DNA of 64,000 bases, taken from NCBI GenBank assembly GCA_000711775.1, contig ARYC01000105.1, positions 62,001-126,000 of the forward strand, given 5' to 3'. A model generated the notes under the pieces. The model did not search any database. It had not been told where the DNA came from and was given only the letters and a program-made list of their open reading frames with translations. Numbering within the stretch: position 1 is the first letter of the stretch; the number at the start of each line of letters is the position of its first letter. The stretch comes from Oxytricha trifallax (taxonomy: Eukaryota; Ciliophora; Spirotrichea; Sporadotrichida; Oxytrichidae). Positions 48,846-63,300 of this stretch are shown one piece after another. A program made the position numbers and the translations under genes.

Positions 48846-49587
48846 TTGGTAATTGAGAGTCTTGTTATCATCAAGTACTGTATTCATGTTTTAAATTCTC
48901 AAAGAGTATCTTGACCATTTTCAACAATAACAATAGTAATAATAATTATGATAATAAATAGATTAAATAATAATATATTATTATATAATATGTGATAAAT
49001 ATATTATAATTCATAATATTGCATATTATATCCTCCTAGAATTAATAAATATGGAAGTATTAATTTTACAATTAATTTAACAATATAATTTAATTTGAAA
49101 ATAAATGAATATTTAATTTTTTTCTTCTGATTATGTAAAATTTATCCCAAGTTCAGCTCGTTAATTGATTAAACTTTTGTAAAACTATATATTAGAGGTG
49201 GCCTCAGGACCCTCCATTTGGTTATATATAAGACATTTCATATAAATTTCTCAAAAAAATTTCTATAATTATATTATTTTTATAGTTATAAATATAATTC
49301 AATAAATGATAATTTCATATAAAATAGTGGACTTATTATGTTAATTACGGAGTGGGCTTGCTGGATTAGCTCACTAGATTTTGAAATATTTTACTTTTTA
49401 AATAATAGAATATCAATTAACCACCTAAACCTTTTTTATGTTTATATATTCATAAGATTAATAAGTAAAAATATTAATCTGAATTTTTGGATGCCAATTT
49501 TGTTAGATAATATACTATTAAAATATATATTTTAATATATAATATAGTATTTATTGTAAAAAACATAACTATTAAATTAGAAAGTTA

Positions 49588-50192
49588 TAAGGATAGGGTG
49601 AACCACAGGGGCCCGAGGCTGGATACTTTCTAATAGAGCTTTCTACTACACTAAGGCTTGCTGAGGGTAGGCAGGGGGTTGCTGGGTTCACCGCATTAGG
49701 GGCCAGTCGGCGGGGTTCAATCTGTCAGATCCTAGACTCCTCGAGTCGTCTGCACGCTAAGGATTTCCCTGCATTAGATGAGCTTCCTGGCGTGAGTTCA
49801 GCTTCCTAGGTAATAGGGAGCAGGATGAAGGTGGTGCTCAACCTTCAAAAGTGAGAAGATGAGAACCATAGAAGCCAACGATAATGATTTTCCTCCCACA
49901 CCAGGTCGGGTTAATTAGGCTACCACAGTGAAAGGACAGAGACTACTTTCTCATAAGCGGTGGAACCTGGTTAGCGTTTTCTCCTGACTCCCCTTTAATT
50001 GTTTACAAGGAGCAGATCTCTGCGAGCTATGCGGGGAATACTCCTAGTTCGCTAGGCTCTTATCTCGAATGCATCTTAATACAGGGAGAAGTAGAATGGG
50101 GGGCGAGGTGGTTTTTTGGAGTTTTTTAGTTCACAACTTGCCAAGTCATTGATTGCAACGTCAACTCACTTCAGATACGTCTACGTCACGAC
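49588..50192. other. GC-rich island 2 (~600 bp)
   Basis: The most GC-rich stretch of the window, with abrupt edges. Neither strand is open for long, and TGA is frequent on both. No match to rRNA, tRNA or LINE motifs that I know. It could be a noncoding RNA gene, an untranslated macronuclear segment or a foreign insert. Confidence 0.4.
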
Positions 50193-52429
50193 TAAAATTG
50201 ATGGTTTGATTTTAGTATTAAACAGTGATATGTTAAATTTAATTTGAGATTACTCATTACTTATTGTAAAAACATTCAATAAATTGATTTCATAGAAAAT
50301 ATTAGAATAGAATATGTACAAAATTCTAATTTTAAATCTATTCACTCTATAAAAAAGAATAATAAATTATGTGGTTTGATTGCATTAATGATATTTGAAG
50401 TTAGATATTCTTCATCTTCGTTAGAGTGGATATGTACCCCAGCATACGATCATTTATAATTTAAAAAGGGAAGTATTAAATATATTTAAATATCTTAAGC
50501 AATTATACGAATCATAAAAATAAATTAACTTGTCTCATATCACTATGGTTAACAGTATCGTGGTCTTGAGTGGTAGCTTCTAGCGCACACTTATTAATAT
50601 GACATTGGATTATATGTTGAGATATATTTTACTCTTAATCCTCTATTTAATAAAAGTAAATTAATTTATTCGTAAAATTAATTTATTATAAATTATAGAA
50701 CAATTAATTCAATCTTAGAATCTAAGTATTTAAATTATATATCGAAGCCTATTTTTCTATTAAAAATAAAGAGAAAGAATTGAAATAATTCACAAACTAT
50801 TTTATATTAAACAACCAAAGTTAATTATATCTAGTGTAATGTTAAAAATTTACTTATACTTAAAATTATGGTTTATATTTTAATGGATTATCATTTGAAC
50901 ATATTGATTCAATAATTAACCAAATTAAGATTAATTTTGATTAATTAAAATTAACCTATTTTAAGAGTTCAATGATTCCCATATTAATATTAATTTTCAA
51001 AATATTTACTGAATATAAAATTTTTTCAAGCTTTTAACTCTGTAATAGTTATCCAATTTAGATTTTGATAATTCTCCTATATTTAGATATTTGTATTTTT
51101 ACTTTATATTTAAAAAAATACAAAACATTAATTATGATATAAAATTTAAGTTATTATTAGTTCGTTATAAGTGATAATAATTAAAAACTATCTACTTAAA
51201 TATAAAATTGCTTAATATACAAAATATTAATTATATCGTTAAGAAAAATTCTGTAAATGAATGATTTTAAAGACTACCAATTAAGAAACATAAATATATC
51301 TATAATGAGCAATCTTCTTTTTTAATTATTAGAACTAAAATCTGACTAATTTAACTACTTTCTATATGTGTATAAAATTAATATTTTAAGTTAAATATAC
51401 TTTAAATCTGGATTAGTAGGGATTTAAATTTTACATATTATTTTTTTCAAACTTTAAACACAGATTTACAAATTTAAACTCCATTAAATTATGAATTAAT
51501 TACTATAGTTCCTTTGTTTATTTTTATTTTCTCCCAAAATTGTTTCACAAATATTATAATATAAATTATAGGGCCAGTTTAAAAATTAGCATGCTATCAA
51601 ATAAGTAATACTCAAGATTTAATATTCGTATGTTAACGTCATATGATTAAGATATTACTAAAATTTATTTCATGATAACTTTGCATTATTTTAGTAGAGT
51701 AAATATTTGGTTAGTCATAAACAAACATTAATTTAAATAAAATTCAGTCAAATTTATAAACAATGTTAAAGTCTATTGTAAATTCCAAATTATATATAAA
51801 GTTTAAATTTTTAGTAATTTAAAACTTATTATAAAGGATAACGAATTAATCCTGGGAAGTGGCCTTGGTCATAGCAGTTTCCAATTCTTTGCGTCTTGTT
51901 TTTGTAAGTATCTCTGCTATTGTAAATAATATTTTTATTGGGGGAATAAATTATATTGTAAATTAAAAATTATTAAATGTCATCTATATTCCTTAAAAAT
52001 TAAAATCCATTAAATGACAGAATGGTCTTAATATATACCACTAAATATTAAATTTTAAGTATCTTTTAAAGAAATTTGATAATAGTTTCAAAAATATATT
52101 GTTAAAACAGCTAAAAAATTTGGCTATACTAAATAAAGGGTATTATAATTATTATCAATAAAAATGTCCTTAATTTGTTTTGATTTTATTTAGCTTAGTT
52201 AATTTTTGATTCCAATATCAATTAAATTATATGTTATTATCAATATAATTATAAACAACTGCTTATTCATATTACTCACATGGCTTAGCTAATTCATCAA
52301 ATTCTGATGCAATTCTTCGTACTAACTAACTGAGCTGCGCATTTTATTAAAAATATTAATTATTTCATCATTCATGAATTATTTTGACTGAATAATTTAA
52401 ATTTTTATATTATTTGCATTAAATCTTGG

Positions 52430-52790
52430 TATGCGTGGAAAGGAGAGGTGTTTTAGAAGGGAGATGCGTATTATTACTAATGATTTTGAGGTGGTGTTTG
52501 TTAGAGACATTAAGTAGAATTTTATTAGTTATACAAACTTTGATTATTCAATACTTCTCCGATGTCATAATAATACTTATTGCTATGAAGTATATATTCG
52601 AAAATTATCTAATTAAAAGGATGTGATTGTTGATTTGGTAATTATTGAATCTTGGGATTTAGGGTTGCTGCATGATTGCCTATCTCTGTAAGAGAGCTTA
52701 TTGGGCTTGCAATTGTGATAATTGCATTTACTATGCCTACAAGGCTGCCAAATTGTTTCTTTGCTATTAGTGAAGCCTAAAAGTATAATC
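52430..52790 (-). other. Minus-strand Gln/Asn-rich block upstream of copy B
   Basis: The minus strand is open through KKQFGSLVGIVNAIITIASP, NPKIQQLPNQQSHPFN and CLQQTPPQNHQQQYASPFQN to YQDLM. Gln/Asn/Pro-rich text is typical of ciliate regulator N-termini and could belong to copy B. The plus strand also has a 95-codon frame here, which I regard as its shadow. Confidence 0.4.
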
Positions 52791-53349
52791 AATGAAATAT
52801 TACTTTAAAACAACTAATATCAAATACTTTCTTAATCTCTAAATTCAAAAAGCTATAAATTTACATTTTCCTTGAACTCAGTAAATTTGAGGGGGAAGTT
52901 TCCAACATTCAAATTTATATCAATTGGCAATAAAAATATTAGAAACATATAATTCCCAATTTTAATCACCATAATCATATACTAAAAATCTTTTTCAAAT
53001 ATATAATTATAATTAACAAGGTTTATGATTATTCTTTGTCTGATTAAATATTAAAAACAATGTTAATTGGTTTTATAAATAATTAATGCGATTTTCATTT
53101 AAATTTGAATCTTTATCAAGGAAGAAATGATATTGGTAGATTTTAAATAATTAAATCAAAATTAACGAATAAGATTTTGAGAAATTTGTAAATTTTTTTA
53201 TTTTAATGTATGTGGCATGAAACTAACCCAACAAGGTGCATTTAAAATTTTGGGGTAGAAATTTTCCACTCCCTAAATTTTATTCTTTACAAGCCATATA
53301 ATTTGATCTTGAATTTAAAATCTTGCAATATGCAAAAGTTTACATGTAA

Positions 53350-53545
53350 TTATAATTAGCAGCTGCTTGTTAATTTGGTTGATGATTCTGCTGTTAGTTT
53401 ACGGGAATCCAGGGAAAAGGAAGCTTTACCTGGGGTTGAGGCACGATGATTTTGGGATTCAACATATGCTGTGGGTGTCTGATGGGCGTCACAAGTTGAG
53501 GACGTATCACGCCACCCTAATTTTGCTAGAGAGAGGCCAAATTGT
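53350..53545. other. Isolated GC-richer coding-like block
   Basis: Both strands are open. Plus reads RKLYLGLRHDDFGIQHMLWV and ends LLERGQIVV before TGA. Minus reads STCDAHQTPTAYVESQNHRA. Surroundings are AT-rich, so it is probably an MDS, but strand and family are undecided. Confidence 0.35.
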
Positions 53546-53559
53546 CGTCTGAAGAGATG

Positions 53560-54455
53560 TTTGTTTGTGTGTACATTCGATTAAGAGAGTAAAAATAATA
53601 TATTATAATAATAAATTCAATAATTAAATTTATTAAAAGTAGAGAGTAATTAAATTATGTATTCCAAGAAATATTTTAATGATATATTACTAATTTGTAA
53701 ATTCAATTAAAGTAGGAATACTTAAATTAAATTTTTTTTAGATTTTATGAAAAGGGATTATATACCCCCAAAATGAGTCACATTATAAGATAAATTTATT
53801 CAATCTAATTGAGATATTTTTTTAAAAATTCTTTTTATTTTCAAAATATAATTTTGATATTTAACTGTTAACATGATAATTTATTTATTAAATTAAATCT
53901 TTTTTTATTTATCATTAAAATAATTGATACTAAATTTAATTTAATAATTTTATCAATTTAATTTGGAAAGAGATGAAACTAATCCATTAATATTATTCCT
54001 TAGTTAATTGCTAACTTTTATTCTCTTTTGCCATTTAAAATAATCTTAAAACTTAACAATATTCTTTATTATAATTAATATTTAAGATTATATAGTATTC
54101 TAGAGTATATAACAACTTTCCATTTTATATACTAAATATTGATCATAATTTAATTGCTCAATTTCTTTTGTGCTTTATAATTGATATTCATAGAATTAAA
54201 ATCCTCATTATCATAAAAAATTATATTCATATCTTCCCAGAGTTGATAGGTTTTAATTGCCTCACGTTTGCAATAATTGCATTTTTGCGTAAACTTTTCT
54301 TTAATTCAGTTTTTTCGCCTCATTTTTGTACCCAATATACCAGTTATAAATCCAAAAATAATATTGATTATAAGAATAATATGATTAGCGAAGTCTGATT
54401 GATTAAATTAGTAATTAAGCTACTTTATCATAAATTATAGAAATTCCTTTAAATT
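53560..54455. other. AT-rich spacer upstream of the SNF2 gene
   Basis: No coding block supported; may hold the 5' flank and telomere-addition region of the next chromosome. Confidence 0.4.
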
Positions 54456-57531
<3,076 letters not shown>

Positions 57532-57555
57532 ATTAATTGAATTATATAATTATAA

Positions 57556-60006
57556 ATGCAGCTATTAACTAATTTACAATTTCTTTAACAATTAATCATT
57601 TTATTATTTTCCTTGATCTTTGCTCTATTCATTTTTATTGTTTTGCCTCTTATGAGTTTAATTATACTCTAAACATAGGTTAGGTTACTCAACCTACTAC
57701 CAATGGAACTTCGAATTCGACAAACACTAATTAAACTGGAACTAACACAACAACCCCAAATAACACAAACAATTAAAATAATACAGGTTCGAATTCTACG
57801 GGTAATTAAAATAATAGTTCAACAGGGAATAACCAATCGAGTAATGGCTCAGGAGGCAATACATCCACTGGTGGGGGTGTCACCAATAATGTTACTAATT
57901 CAAGTGGAAATTCTAATTAAACTTCCAATATATCTTCGAATTTCTAGAAAAATAGTGAAGATGGGGATTCTTAGTCTTCTATGATCATAATTATTGCGGC
58001 GTCTGCGGGAGGAGGGGTTTTAGTTATAGCAGTTGTGATTGTGGTATTTTGTATGATCAGGAAAAGAAAATTAGTTTCTTTTGTTCAAAAAATAGCACTA
58101 TCTGATAGCACAAAAACTGGATAGTTAGATATCCCTATTTCATTTAATTTTAAAGTAACGAAGTAAAAATCATACTCAAATGTAAGGGTTTATATTTATT
58201 ATTAGATACGTTCAATCACACTGTAAGATAGTTAAAAAAAGATGGCCCTGATGAGAGCTGCCCAACAACTACAAGACCTATAGACATTTCACCGGGACCT
58301 AAAAATTAATAAACAGATTACTATACAAATATGTCACATGGAAAAACTGAGGATATTATTATTTTATCTATTTCTTATACCAGCAATAAGCAACTTGTTG
58401 AGGATGTATTCGACGAAGACCAACAGTTGACATCAGAACGGAAAAATCAAAAGAATTCTGAAAACGGTATAAAATTCGCTTCATAAGACTAAAAATAGAA
58501 TTAAACAAGAATGTCGATGATTGGAGCTAATTTTAATTAAAATAAATATCCAAATCCATTTTAGAACAAGTAAAATTTAAAGATTAATCAAGTAGCACCT
58601 GTACTACCAGAGATATACTCAAGCAATCATTTAAATAAGACAATTGATACTGTTAATGGGTAGGCATCATTTACAAATCAAGGCACAGGATCTAGTGCTA
58701 ATTTTATGGCGAGTTCGTAGAGCTTTCTTGGAGATGGCAATGATAATAAATAAGGGGATCACAAGCACTAAACTTATTTATATAAGGACAATTATTATTT
58801 AATTTTCAATCGTTCAAGAATCATTAATTTAATAATATAGGTTTATAGTGTGAAAGTGCAGCTTTAATATAACTCATCAGCTTCTTAATAATTTAAGCCA
58901 TCGTCGAACAATCTTTAATCTTTGACAAATACTAATAACACAACTCAAATTAACAATACGTTGACAAATAATTAGAAATGAAATTTTATGTATACATAAT
59001 TATTATTTGTTATATTTTTTATATAATTAGTATCAAAATGGTATTTCACCAAATCAGTCAAATAACAACCTAAATTAAATTCAATTTAACAATGTAACTC
59101 GCAATAATAGCAATGATGTTTAAGGTGTACTTGGTTAAATTTATTTATGAACTTATTATATAAACATCAACTTTATGAATGATTTGAAAAACCTAAAATT
59201 TTGTATATGTTTATAGTTAGAATTAAGCATAGGGAGCAAGTTAAAGTCTATAAGTTTAAGGAAGCCAAACCAAGTTCTTGCTCCAGAATATCATTCAATA
59301 TGACTAGGCCCTGGTTTCAAATTCAAGTTAGAAGCAAGTTAACTCATAGTAAAATTTACAACAGTAACCCCATTTAGCAGGCAGGATGAACTACATAATT
59401 GGACCATAGAATAACAATTTAGATAAGGGAGATAAAAGTATGTTTAATGATTCACAAGAGGATGGTGGTGGCTATGGAAACTATGATAGTGAAAACGACA
59501 ATAATAATGATAACAGTTGGAATAACAAAAGTCCTCAGCCACAGAATAGATCTAAGAATTTAGTTTTATCCAAGCAGCCATCAGCCAATAATGGCATTAA
59601 ATTATTCCTTACTATACGTTATTTAATGATTAATGGGAATGGGTTGTCTCTGAAGCATCAATTCATAAACAATAAAAACAGCCCAAACGGTAGCTCTTAA
59701 ACTTTAGGAATGATTGCGAGTATGAAAGCAAAGCTCAGCAACTACAAGTTTAAATCTGGATAGCACCTGGGTGATGACGAGGATGATCTAAATACCAGTG
59801 CAGCCAAGAGAGAGAAGGTTAAGAGATCTGAAATGAGACGAGAAAAATACAATAAAACCCCAGAGAAGAGGTTTAGATTTAATAAAATAAATATATGTTC
59901 TATATGTATAAGAAAATAATAAAATATGACTTTTCAGATTCTGAAAGAATAGTAAATTACTTATGCTTAGAAGTATTAATTAAATTATAGAGACTATACA
60001 TACTGA
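57556..60006 (+). CDS. Single-pass membrane protein, short ectodomain (paralogue 1)
   Basis: ATG 57,556, 24 bp after the SNF2 stop, gives a hydrophobic leader (MQLLTNLQFLQQLIILLFS) that serves as signal peptide. After a probable short intron ending at about 57,679 come ~80 residues rich in Asn, Thr, Ser and Gly. A membrane span follows (AASAGGGVLVIAVVIVVF, about 57,990-58,050), then basic residues CMIRKRK and a long Gln/Asn/Ser-rich cytoplasmic tail with SCPTTTRPIDISPG. A 50-nt GT-AG intron lies at 58,182-58,231. Others are likely near 58,780-58,845, 58,980-59,040 and 59,140-59,215. The last exon is open to TGA 60,004-60,006, but coding-like text ends near 59,885. The low-complexity ectodomain suggests a surface or wall protein; function unknown. 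It lacks the Cys-rich domain of its neighbour. Confidence 0.55.
58182..58231 (+). other. 50-nt GT-AG intron, paralogue 1
   Basis: GTAAGG...AAGATAG. Removal restores the frame from KQKSYSN to DGPDESCPTTTRPI. Confidence 0.6.
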
Positions 60007-60009
60007 ATT

Positions 60010-60310
60010 ATAAATTAGGATTCCTAGTTATTTTTGGAATATTTTAGATAGGTATTTATTAATTATGTATTAAAAGTAAATCAAAGATGTAAATTCTGAA
60101 TTCATTATAACATTATATCTATATATGATATATAGTCATAAATGTGCATGAATAATGTCAAAATATCAGGAATAAATGATTTTATTTATTTAAATTTCTT
60201 AATCATAATTATATTAACATAATAATTGTACATTTATTAAACTTATAATAATTAAAATAGTATATTAAAATATATGATAAATTTAAGTTTAGCAGAAATA
60301 TTATAGTGGA
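60010..60310. other. AT-rich intergenic spacer
   Basis: AT-rich; no coding block. Separates the two membrane protein genes. Confidence 0.5.
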
Positions 60311-60315
60311 AATTT

Positions 60316-63300
60316 ATGAAAATTTACAAGCAATAAATATTTGCAATTTGTGCTGTACTATATGCACTTGCTTTAGCATTTTTATTTATATAAATAAGTA
60401 AAATGAGGAATTTTTTAATATTGTCTGTATAAATTTATTTTATTTTCATTTTAAAATTTATATATTAAATTAGCAAATGGAAACGAAGAATTCTTGAGTG
60501 ATGAATAGAGAGAACTATTCTCAACAACAATAACAAGTGATCCGCGTTCTTGCAAACTCACGTGCATTGACTAAGGATAATAATTTTGTGCATCACCGTA
60601 ATATGCACAGGGTTATTGCTGCGATAAAAACTATAATTGCAATCAAGGAGCTGAGTTCACATAATTATTTAATCAAATTTACGATAATTTTGGATTAAAA
60701 AGTGTTTAAGAAATTGAAATCATTTTGAGGAGGTAAAATCATTTGTTAAATTGGTCTTAGATTTATAGTTGATTTTTAATTTTTTACTGAGTGCTCGACT
60801 TAATTGCCAGCAGCGACAATAAACTCAAACCTTAAATACTTCCCATGTCCCTACGCTTCCAAATGCGGTGGCAGTAAATTAATAACCGTAACAAACAGCA
60901 CTTCAACTCTTCAGTATAACCGTGCAGCAGGGTCTATGACAACTGGTGATGTTTGTGGTTTCCGTCTGACTGCTTCAAATACATCGGCAGCCAACACAAT
61001 AATAATCACTTTTAAAACGCTGTCCGGTGCTTAAGCTTTCCTCTACAGTGGAGGCAGTACTTACGAAACCGCGACTAAACAGCAACTTGTAGATCTTAAT
61101 AGCAATGGTGGAAGATATGAATTACAAAAATATACACATAAAACCATCATATCTCAAGTTATTTGGAGTTAGGGTATAAATATTGTAAAATTTGTAATAA
61201 ATTCCAAGGTAATACCTAAGTTTACGCTATTATCACAACAACATTAACAGGATACACCACAGCCTCTTATGAGTTTTTTTCCTTATTTTTTCCAGATAAA
61301 ATATTCATTTTTGAATTTTAGGATTATTTCCTTTGTCCATATTCCAATTTATGTATTTTATATGATACACATTAATACAAACTGTTTTGTTTCAAATATA
61401 TTTGTGGAAGGTATGAATTCACTGGACAAAATTATGTTTACTTAATTCTTATGGGCTTTGAAAACTAAATTCCGGTTCAGTACTCTTTAAATTACGAGCT
61501 AATTATAACGCCTCCGGTAGTTACTCCCCCACCATCTTATAATAATTAAACTCAGGCTACTGTTTATAAATTCAAATGTGTTATTATATTTATGATACTG
61601 ATTAAAAAAAGAAGCAAGAAAATGGTGAGAGCAGTCTTCCAATTATTATAGGAATTGCTATAGGGGCTGTTGTTTTAATTATTGCACTAGTCATTCTAGT
61701 GGTTATATTCACTATTTTGAGTTAAGAATTGCATTTCATATTATAATTATATTTAGGGATTGGTAAGAAGAAAAATGAGACAGAATAGGGTAATTGAGAT
61801 AAGCAAGGACCAAACAGGCCAAAATTCAAATTAAAATAATATAAATACCAAATAATCGTTATGGAGTTTGATATGTTGTTGTTGCAAATAAAGCAATAGT
61901 AATGACCAATATATTTTTTACATTTCAAGGGAAAAAAACCTTTAATATATCTATAACAGTGAATAGAAACTCATAAACATCAATAAGTCTCAGTCTTAAA
62001 TAGAGGAGGAGACCACAACAAGGCCGATACTAAGAAATAACCACTTAGACGACGAGAATATATTTAAAAGGGTTTAATATGATCGTGATGTTGACTAGAA
62101 TTTGGAGTAAATTGAATTAAATAATGATTCAAAAAAGGAAAGTCCCAGTAAACTAGATTGACCCATAGATCTTGAGAGTAGTCAGACTAATTCACAATAC
62201 ACCACTAGTGGTGCAGTATTGCTCTAAACTAATCCTTATAAATTTTTACTTTAATTGAATTTACTCAATAATAATAGGAACGTCCTCCTCAAGGATGATG
62301 TTTCAAAGTTAATAGTCATAGCGAACAACAGATACTAGCAATACCAATGCCGCAGAGAAAAACTTAGGGTTCACAGCTGCAGCTTTGAATATGCAGACAT
62401 CAAACAGTCAAGGGTCGACAGCAGGTCTCAACAATTAACAATTTGAAAAACAAACAGTACCAAGATCAACAAACAATCAGTCAAAATATGTTAAAAATTT
62501 GTAATAGATAAATCCTAAAATACAAAGAAATATTTAATTAAAACATACTTGAATCATTATTATAATTATTTTTATAAAATTGATTGATTTTTTTAATTAT
62601 TATATATGTTTGGGACCAAGTAGCAAAAGTTATATATTTTTACCACTTGATCCCAATCCTTATATGTATAATTATTATTTTAATTTAAAATACAATTAAT
62701 TAAAAAATGTAAATTAGAAATGAAATTACTTTTATGAACATATGAAATTTAATTTATTCAAATTATTTAATTTATATCACTTTGGTAGTTAAATACTTAC
62801 AAAATTGTTATATTTTAATTTATGTTACTAAATACAGAACTATTTTTATTATTTATTCATGTTTTAATTTATTAGTAATCTACACGTAATTTTATTAGAG
62901 AAATCATTTAATTTTGAATAATTTCTCTTTTCTTTTATATTTCAACATTTGTAATAATATTATTAATATATAGACTGGGACCAAGTAGCAAAATTAAATG
63001 GCTTTTACTACTTGGTCCCAATAAATAAATATAAATCAAACAAATTTATAAAAAATAATTATAAAAAGTTCTCAAACAAAATATTTATATACCATTCTAT
63101 ATTTTAAGGTTTTCTCTATTTCAGATTTTTATCATATTTTGACTTAATGTGACCAATGCACTTAATGCATCACAGAATAATATCTCCGCTTATCAGTACA
63201 CTCAAAATGCCTTCAATGGCAGTATGATTGGCAGGGAGAACCTAATAGATACTATTTAGGAAGATGTAGAGGCTCAAGATGATTATGAAGAAAGTGATCA

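Larger units (their letters stand above)
46016..51930 (-). pseudogene. AP2/SANT-domain gene, copy B (interrupted, partly decayed)
   Basis: The same blocks as copy A recur in the same order and strand: 51,847-51,930 (RRKELETAMTKATSQDQ), a weak AP2 remnant near 51,030, 50,531-50,600 (LEATTQDHDTVNHSDMRQV), 49,133-49,219 (EGPEATSNIQFYKSLINQ), 48,107-48,215 (SANT), 46,684-46,760 and 46,585-46,603 (linker pieces), and 46,016-46,072. Spacing differs from copy A by about 6.4-7.9 kb because the gaps changed. The linker block has a two-base loss and an AT-rich insertion, and the AP2 part is nearly gone, while the SANT block is perfectly kept. It may be a decaying paralogue, or its missing blocks may be scrambled elsewhere. 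Confidence 0.55.
62520..63145. other. AT-rich interruption (IES or large intron) in paralogue 2
   Basis: Coding-like text stops near 62,510 and restarts near 63,150. The gap is very AT-rich and far longer than the other introns, so an IES is more likely. It holds the two hairpins listed separately. Confidence 0.5.

Noticed and set aside
52431-52718. Plus-strand 95-codon frame starting ATG 52,431
   Set aside because: The minus strand over the same bases reads Gln/Asn/Pro-rich text typical of ciliate proteins and extends further, so the plus frame is most likely its shadow.
53367-53552. Plus-strand frame with a weak likeness to an RPA1 N-terminal OB-fold
   Set aside because: The likeness rests on a few residues (VSDG and surroundings), and the minus strand is equally open, so no family was assigned.
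57703-57984. Plus-strand 93-codon frame rich in Ile/Gln
   Set aside because: The frame in use here is another one, giving an Asn/Thr/Ser-rich spacer that continues into the membrane span.
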